Shown here: piece after piece, positions 18,442 to 24,515 of the stretch
How positions within the stretch are numbered: position 1 is the stretch's first letter
Layout: each line of letters opens with the position of its first letter
Translations under genes and position numbers: made by a program
Source: Larix sibirica
Taxonomy: Eukaryota > Streptophyta > Pinopsida > Pinales > Pinaceae
Assembly (NCBI GenBank): GCA_004151065.3
Contig: NWUY0300004631.1
Coordinates: forward strand, 35,652 to 60,166
Direction of reading: 5' to 3'
DNA: 24,515 nt
Notes under the pieces: model-generated
Seen by the model: only the letters and a program-made list of their open reading frames with translations
Told to the model about the DNA's origin: nothing
Databases searched by the model: none

Positions 18442-19089
18442 TTAAGGCCTTTTTCCAAATAACTTAGATATAAAGTGCCTAAATGGGAGACGAAACCCTG
18501 TAAACCTTGAGGATGAGGCTGGAACTTCATTCACCTCCTTACTTTCTGCATTGACTGAAACTTTAGATTCTCCTTCTTTGGGTTGCTCTGGAGGAAGGAC
18601 TAAAGGAGGAGGAGGGATGTCATTGACTGTAGACTCTAATTTAGTAGGTTGATCAGTAGACTTTGGTGGATCTTCAGTAGCATGAGGGTCTTTTTCATGA
18701 TGACCAGAGGATGCAGAGCTAGCTCCTGAGGGCATAGGTCGATTAGGCTCAAGGTTCCCCCATCCTGTAGTTTTAGCTCGAGGAGAAGGAGGAAGAACAT
18801 CCCAACCTGAGTTATGAACTAAGTAGTGATTAGGTAACTATGCTGCATTGGGAAAGGGTAAAGGAGCTTGTGATACATGTTGGGGGACTGAAATATGTGA
18901 AGGTGGAGTATGTTGAGGTCTAAGGTAAAGGTGACCATTCCTTGCTAACTGAGTAAACTCATTTGAATTTGCATCAAAATGCACTCGAAAATCTCATCTT
19001 CATGTATCCTCCATGTTGCCATAAGTATTACCCTCTGCCACCTCTTCCTCTCATTGACCTTCTTGAACCCCTGTTCTGGAAACTCATAG
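18442..19089 (-). pseudogene. proline-rich exon of a broken gene, C-terminus, minus strand
   Basis: A likely acceptor (CACTAATTATGTGTTTCCAG, ending at 19090) is followed by MSFQNRGSRRSMRGRGGRG, an RG-rich start. After a frameshift near 19034 one frame runs to the stop at 18442. It reads VHFDANSNEFTQLARNGHLY, then LRPQHTPPSHISVPQHV, NSGWDVLPPSPRAKTTGWG and IPPPPLVLPPEQPKEGES, and ends RHFISKLFGKRP. It is broken by TGA at 18994-18996 and 19000-19002 and TAG at 18838-18840. Sense continues across these stops, so it once coded. The two TGA codons could come from CGA, and the TAG from CAG, by C-to-T change. I do not recognise the protein; RG-rich and proline-rich disorder would fit an RNA-binding or adaptor protein. 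A preceding intron-like acceptor argues against a processed copy. Confidence 0.55.
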
Positions 19090-20324
19090 CTGGAAACACA
19101 TAATTAGTGAACAAGCATCTTATATACAAGAATTTTGTAAAGAAAACATTATGTAACAGTGGCAATCAACTACTCCATTCCTTTTTATACCTATCAGTGC
19201 AAATTCGCTATTATTTCATGAAGGTACTGTAATTTCATTGCATAGGTAAGGTCTTGAGATGGTGACAAATGAGGAGCTAAGAAATGGTATAACATGTAAA
19301 ACGTTGACTGAGATGAAAAATGTATTGTTACAACTTTAAAACATGATTCTCATCCTGGATAATCTCTGCAATATGACAATTTCTATTTAACCATGAATCA
19401 CCATCAGCATAGGCCTGTGAATAAATCACTATTATTTGACTGCAAGTTTGAGATCCCATGAGATCGAATCCATTACATTATCACGTAAAACTCAAGCTGT
19501 AGATTAAAATTGATTATTACAAGTGATAATTCATTCACATCAAGCTAAGATCCCTTCGTTGTAACATTGAACATGCACTATTCTTCATTTCCCTTTGTCA
19601 TAATAACCCAACAAAGTTATTTTTCATTCATCCTTTATGATCAGCCAATATCGGATTGCGAGTTGCCCTTGTGAGCAATTATTCTAACTCGTATCATAAG
19701 TATTCATGAAATCGATTGAATCAAGCACGAAACATCTTCAAGGTTCTCTGGAATAAAAACTTCAGGATGATAGCACATTACATAGATCACTCTTCTCTAT
19801 ATTCGCTTCAATCAAACTGTAAAGTCTTCACTAAATTTTTGACTTAAGATTAGTTCGAATATGGAGGATCCTGGGACAGAGCAGAGGTAGTAGGAAGGAT
19901 TAAAATCATGAGTATAATTGTCTTCAAAGTATCGATATCAAATAATAGTTTGGAAGATGGATGAGAGGGATTGATATCGAAATAATGTGAGAGGGGGTTG
20001 GTTAAACATGTGAGAGGGGATCTTTCGAAATGAAGATGGGAAGATAGTGACTTTGGATTTGGGAGAGTGGGATCATAGATTGAAAATGGGACGACCAATA
20101 AAAAAATGACGTTTAAATCATGTAAAATGAAATGGAGGTTAAACACATGAGAGAGGGAAGACTCCAACCCATGTGACCGTATTATGGACAAATAGAGTAC
20201 TAAGAGAATTCTCAAAACTGTGAGTTGTTGGATTAATCATCAATGTCAGCTTGCCCTTTGGATTCACCATAGTCTAAGCACGAGATGTTGAAAGTCCTTC
20301 ACTAAAACCCTTGCTCACGAATAA
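19090..20324. other. no recognisable gene
   Basis: If the pseudogene had further 5' exons they would lie here, but none could be picked out. A 121-codon minus-strand frame (19850-20215) comes from a purine-rich GAGAGGG region and resembles no known protein. Confidence 0.4.
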
Positions 20325-20337
20325 GTTGACAATCACC
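20325..20337. repeat. target-site duplication of the LINE fragment (left copy)
   Basis: GTTGACAATCACC precedes the poly-T run. The other copy, at 20664-20678, is GTTGAAACAATCACC, identical except for a 2-base indel. Confidence 0.75.
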
Positions 20338-20663
20338 TTTTTTTTTTTCAGGCGAAAAAAAATAACTTGTTATTCATTAGTGAATCAAAGTTACATCGGA
20401 GAATACATAAGAGTATACTATGCAGTTCAGCACCATACATCTAAAAGGTTTGACCATACTGGTAACTAGGACTATGGCGCATCACTACTACTCATAAGCT
20501 AATTGCTATGACATACAAGCAAAAGCAACATGAGCATAAGGACTAAGATCAGCGGTGCCATCATAGCAAACAAGAAAAGCCATAATAAGAAGGGGGAAAG
20601 ACAGAAATAAGACACGATAGCTTAGGACCAGTTGAAGACGCCCTCATCCAACATCATTCCATC
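20338..20663 (-). mobile_element. 5'-truncated LINE, minus strand, with target duplication
   Basis: On the minus strand it ends TGAATAACAAGTTATTTTTTTTCGCCTG followed by a pure A tail of 11 (complement of 20338-20348). The body of about 315 bp is 3' UTR only. The flanking duplication of 13-15 bp is the size expected for target-primed reverse transcription. The tail layout (AT-rich, T-run, short spacer, A-run) is like those of the LINE ends at 1850 and 22450. Confidence 0.75.
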
Positions 20664-20678
20664 GTTGAAACAATCACC
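20664..20678. repeat. target-site duplication of the LINE fragment (right copy)
   Basis: GTTGAAACAATCACC, partner of 20325-20337. Confidence 0.75.
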
Positions 20679-22023
20679 TTCTATCAATTTAGTATTTACA
20701 TCATAACCAACATAACCTTCTTTATGGCCAAAATATATTTCCAACGACACTTATTTCACATTCAGGGTTTTTAGACTGGAGTCATTCAAAGCTCGATTGA
20801 ATAAAGGATCGATAGATAGGACCTAAACACATCAAATATTTGAGAATTGGAAACCTTGAGCTAATGTTAATGAACACATCTGTATATACTATTCGAAACA
20901 TATTCTTGCAATGAAATTTCCTGTCTGATAACGCTTGTATCACATTCAAATTTATTACTCGTCTACTTGTGACCAGGGCCTCCAGGGAACAATGAATGAT
21001 GAGAATCAAGGGACCGGGTTCAAGCTTTAGGGTTTTAAAATGCCACAAGGTCTAGGATGACAGGAAATAGGTTAAGCGTAATAATGCCCAGACTAAGACT
21101 TGTCACGAATGTGAAATCAACAAGTCACTTAAATTTCGACAGGTAAGGGATATGGACCAAAAGTCACGCAATCCAAGTTACAACACTAACAATCAATTTC
21201 TATCAAAATGCACAGTAGGTAAACCAAAAGTCACTTGCATACCTAGCAGGGAAGAATGACCGCACTGATTTACTAAATTCTCCCAAAGCCAATTTTTAAG
21301 CTCATCAATCTCTTTTCTTCTTTCACAATTGTAAGACGAGGGGGGTAAAAATTCTGTTGTGGTAAAACAAGCAAAATGTAAAAGCCTTTGATGCTCCCTT
21401 GGTAAGTTTAACCCAATTCAAAACATGGTACGAAACATTGAATGCCATTATAAATCGAACGAGAAGATGGAGAGCTCAAAAATCGGGATGACGATCGCGC
21501 CATACATTGCATCCACCACTTTCCAAATCAATGGCAGGCAAACAACGCATTAAATGCTTTCTCATTCAATTACAGAGCCATATCCTGTGGGATTGAGGCC
21601 ATAAATGCGCCACCTTCTTTGCTGGCGAAGCACATGTATTAACAACGTTCCCTTTATTTGGCGTGTAGCACATTAGGTCCATGCATGATAGTTTAGAGCC
21701 ATCCAAACTTTAGCAGGGGATTAAATTAAGCTCTATCACATCTAACAACAAAGATACGAAGGTCCCGGTAGGCCATATAAAAAGTTAATAACACAAGCTT
21801 GTTGGGAAAATACACATATATAATTGATTGAACCAATCGACTAACATGATGATCGCTGCCCTTTTAACTTCGATTACATATATATATTCATTGCTCACTA
21901 TTATATCATCCTTTTAAAGTGCAAAATCATGTGATAACGTATCATATTTAACCAATGTTTGATTCAAGGAGAGCTCATATCCACTTCAACGATAACAAAC
22001 ATTACTTCAGGGGCTAAGAACAA
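20679..22023. other. no recognisable gene
   Basis: AT-rich with short accidental frames (88 codons at 20782-21048, minus). No repeat or element end was identified. Confidence 0.45.
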
Positions 22024-22461
22024 ATGAATATATTGTCCATATGCATTATAGTTTTCTTTTATATTTGGGACAATATCTTTTCAAAAAATCTTGTGGGTGT
22101 TTTTTTTGTTCCTATCGGTTATATTTCTTTTTTATGTTGTTTTCTCTATATTGTATATATATCGGTTGTATTACGAGACATTTTTGTGAGGCTTGTGGTT
22201 TATTTTATTTGTTTCGTCACTGGGTTGGATATGGTCCTTCCTCTGTCATCGTTTATTTGTCCTTGGCAATCGGACTATCTCGGTTTTGGCTCACTATTTC
22301 TTGGTGTGACCGGGTATTGGTCATTTAGTTCGTTGTGTTTCTTGGCTGCTGGGCCTTCTTGTTTGTGGTTCCTTTGAGTGGCATGTCATGAACGTTGGAT
22401 CTCCCTGTAACCGTCTTTATACTCTAAATAAAGTATAGTGTTTTTTTCTATTGAAAAAAAA
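22024..22461 (+). mobile_element. probable LINE 3' end (5'-truncated)
   Basis: A T- and G-rich stretch ends TCTAAATAAAGTATAGTG, a T-run, CTATTG and then eight A (22454-22461), the layout of plant LINE 3' tails. The overlapping 117- and 95-codon frames (22024-22377) are hydrophobic readings of a T-rich 3' UTR. The left limit is a guess and no target duplication was found. Confidence 0.5.
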
Positions 22462-23404
22462 GAATAGCTCTGCTTTTAAGTTACGTCGTTTTTTTTTTTT
22501 GAAAGACAAAGTTAAGGGCTAAGTGCTAGTGCTTAGAGGAGTCATTAAAATGGATAAATAGTTTGGAACATTTGCAACATTTTGTAAAGAAAATTTAGGG
22601 GTGAAAAATAAAACATCAACACTTATCTTCCTGGAGGATGGGGTTTACATCGCCCAACTTGCTCCACTAGTTTTCAACGCATGCCAGTCCTGTAGCAAGG
22701 TAAGAATATATGCAACATTTGATTTTGTCGTTTATTTAGTTCCAGTATTACATGATACATTCAATGTATTGACTTGTTTGTTTTGGTTTGCAACCTGAGA
22801 TACGATGGCTAGAGCATGGATCGCGAAGTTTTGATTCGAGTGAACTCAACCTGGTAAGCTCATGGCACCATGGACACACTCCTCTCTTGAGGATGGCTTC
22901 CTCTTTGAAAATCAAGGGCTATGTTTCCCATAAACATTATGGATCCACTGTTGTTTGATTTTAATGGTTAATATTGTAATTCTTCCCACGTTTATGAGGA
23001 CGTTTTGCTTATGTTGATCATAATAGCGATTTGTAGTTTACTATCATGTATTTCTACCTTTGGTCAAATCGCCCTCTGTGGCATTATCTTCTATTGTCTG
23101 GGGATTAAATATGTTACAGTGTTTTAATGGCAACATAGTCTTTACATTTTGCATACTCTTGGGTTTATACATAGTTTTCCCCTACAGGGCATAGGATTGT
23201 ATTGACAACATTAAACATTATGTATATAATTTTTATGTGCATTCTATTTTACAATTTCTGAGTTAAATATGTTGTGTAGAGTTTATAAATAATATTATGA
23301 TTTTATAACCTATGGTATTCGATCCCAGGTTAGTGGTTTGCTCTTTTCTTTATAGAACGTGTACCAATGTCTTATTTAAAACACCTTGACTGTGTGGAAT
23401 AGCC
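22462..23404. other. no recognisable gene
   Basis: AT-rich, with a T-run of 13 near 22488-22500. A 65-codon + frame at 22601-22798 has no recognisable features. Confidence 0.45.
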
Positions 23405-23414
23405 CATGCCTCCA

Positions 23415-23530
23415 TCATGGCTATGCGTTTACCCCCAACTGGATGCCTTGAGGTTCGACCTCAGGCTCTCTTGGGTTTCTCTCGATTTGCTAGTGAGAGT
23501 GTAAGGTCTTCAACCCTTGATTAATTTTCT
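23415..23530 (+). mobile_element. weak SINE candidate
   Basis: GGTTCGACCTC near 23452-23462 matches the pol III B box at 10 of 11 positions and sits in a T-arm-like stem (TTGAG, loop, CTCAG). The A-box-like TGGCTATGCG about 33 bases upstream is poor. No tail or target duplication was found. Confidence 0.25.
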
Positions 23531-23962
23531 AATTGCAAGCCAATTCGGCTTCCGTTTATGTGATCTCAGTTTTATGATGGATTCCAAGATATTTATTTAA
23601 AGAACCCAATTATTATTATTCTAACATTCATTATCTAAACCCCATGTTGATTTTATAAATTACTTGAGTGATTATGATGGCTATGTTAATTAAATTCATA
23701 CACACATGATGACGAGGCCGTCATCCTTGAGACAAACTCCAAAGGATTACCTTGAAATGAATTCTCCCTCTACAGGATTAGATCCTTGAGTTGACTTGTC
23801 TTCACTCTTCACTGTATCGATCCTCTTGCATGGAGTTTGATCACCTTCTAAACTTGTGTTAATGATTGGATAAATGTTTATATGCTTGAGTTATTTTTGG
23901 ATAAAAGCTTACGTAGGATTTAAGATTTGCTTGTGGTATTCATTTGATTTATTTAACAAGAG
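23531..23962. other. no recognisable gene
   Basis: AT-rich, no features recognised. Confidence 0.5.
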
Positions 23963-24064
23963 CCACGTGGTGGCAATGTCCTTGACATTGCCACGGCCAC
24001 CTGCTATGAGAAAGAGCTATTCGCATTGACACTGCCACCTGCTATGGGAAAGAGCTATTTGCAT
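23963..24064. repeat. hairpin next to a 38-bp-spaced direct repeat
   Basis: GTGGCAATGTC (23970-23980) and GACATTGCCAC (23984-23994) form a perfect 11-bp hairpin with a 3-base loop, starting in the G-box-like palindrome CCACGTGG (23963-23970). Directly after it, GCCACCTGCTATG-x-GAAAGAGCTATT-x-GCAT occurs at 23996-24026 and 24034-24064, with two mismatches. Confidence 0.8.
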
Positions 24065-24515
24065 GTAGCTTTTGACATTGATGCAGTTTAAGATGAATGC
24101 TTTAATTTTTATTTTGATAAAAGAATAGAGATATGAATACATAGGTAGGGTAGATTTAATATGATTTCAAAAGAGTGGATTTCATAAAAGATATATTAAT
24201 CTATTTTTCCTATAAAATTTACTTTTCCCCGTGTGATTATTAATTATTAAATAGAAAGAAAAATACAAAAGATTAGAGCTTTGTCAAAAACCCCAATCTC
24301 CTTGTAAGTCTACTATTCTATTATGGTAAGAATAAAAGGCTAATCATCTTATGTTAAATAAGAAAAGGCAGATTCTGAATATTATTAAAAAAAACACGTC
24401 ACTTTCATAAAACTGGCATAAGCCACATTAAATCTGAAAATGAAAAGACATCAAACACCAATGCATAATTGCAAATCCATTTCAAACCCTTTGTCTCCGT
24501 AATGCAAATCCATTT
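24065..24515. other. no recognisable gene; window end
   Basis: AT-rich. TGCAAATCCATTT occurs twice (24470-24482 and 24503-24515), the second copy ending at the window edge, so a larger repeat may continue outside. Confidence 0.5.

Noticed and set aside
19850-20215. 121-codon minus-strand frame
   Set aside because: Complement of purine-rich, GAGAGGG-like DNA; low-complexity L/S/P composition, no motif.
22024-22377. 117-codon hydrophobic frame
   Set aside because: It lies in a T-rich LINE-like 3' UTR, with a second long frame overlapping it; no start context or family match.
23440-23470. Intact tRNA gene
   Set aside because: Only a B-box/T-arm-like piece is present; no acceptor stem, anticodon arm or good A box at the right spacing.
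1-24515. CRISPR array, bacterial operon or organellar insertion
   Set aside because: No regular short repeats with unique spacers, no ribosome-binding sites before long frames, and no chloroplast or mitochondrial genes recognised.

Overview
The window reads as intergenic and intronic DNA from a plant nuclear genome. The evidence is decayed plant-type LINEs (zf-RVT plus RNase H C-terminus), Ty3/Gypsy and Copia-like LTR remnants, a tRNA-like SINE candidate, U2-type splice signals, long AT-rich introns and almost no intact ORFs. An 1831-bp LTR beginning TGTAATGTCCC and the repeat-rich introns make a gymnosperm (conifer-like) source my best guess. That is inference from style, not a proven assignment. 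There is no bacterial, organellar or CRISPR signature.

Layout. 1-1880: 3' end of a + strand LINE pseudogene. 1990-2464: candidate minus-strand LTR piece. 2465-3201: segment with LTR-like ends. 3835-4175: minus-strand LINE reverse-transcriptase fragment. 4555-5238 and 7070-7790: one ancient + strand Ty3/Gypsy pol remnant, split inside its integrase zinc finger by a textbook solo LTR (5239-7069, 11-bp inverted ends, 5-bp target duplication GTCTC). 7795-9105: degenerate repeats, a 277-bp tandem duplication and a Copia-like minus-strand LTR.

9612-12835: the only likely cellular gene still with gene structure. It is on the minus strand, with at least seven short exons whose open frames join in consistent phases. 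The internal exons of 57, 51, 78 and 75 nt are all phase 1 and all multiples of three. Its 5' end abuts a CpG-rich segment (12940-13190) and a cluster of ACGT-core (G-box/ABRE-like) sites (13285-13447), which looks like its promoter. I do not recognise the protein family. Its 3' end is not found and may be lost or lie beyond the retroelements to the left.

13450-18440 is mostly unrecognised AT-rich DNA with a SINE candidate (14463), a 46-bp-arm inverted repeat (15934-16049) and a 46-bp tandem repeat (16438). 18442-19089 is a minus-strand proline-rich exon with three stops and a frameshift, so a pseudogene. 20338-20663 is a 5'-truncated minus-strand LINE with a clear target-site duplication. 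22024-22461 is probably another LINE 3' end. The rest, to 24515, is AT-rich with small repeats.

I see no previously undescribed biological system. The most informative objects are the unidentified multi-exon gene with exon duplication, the nested Gypsy/solo-LTR arrangement and the hairpin.
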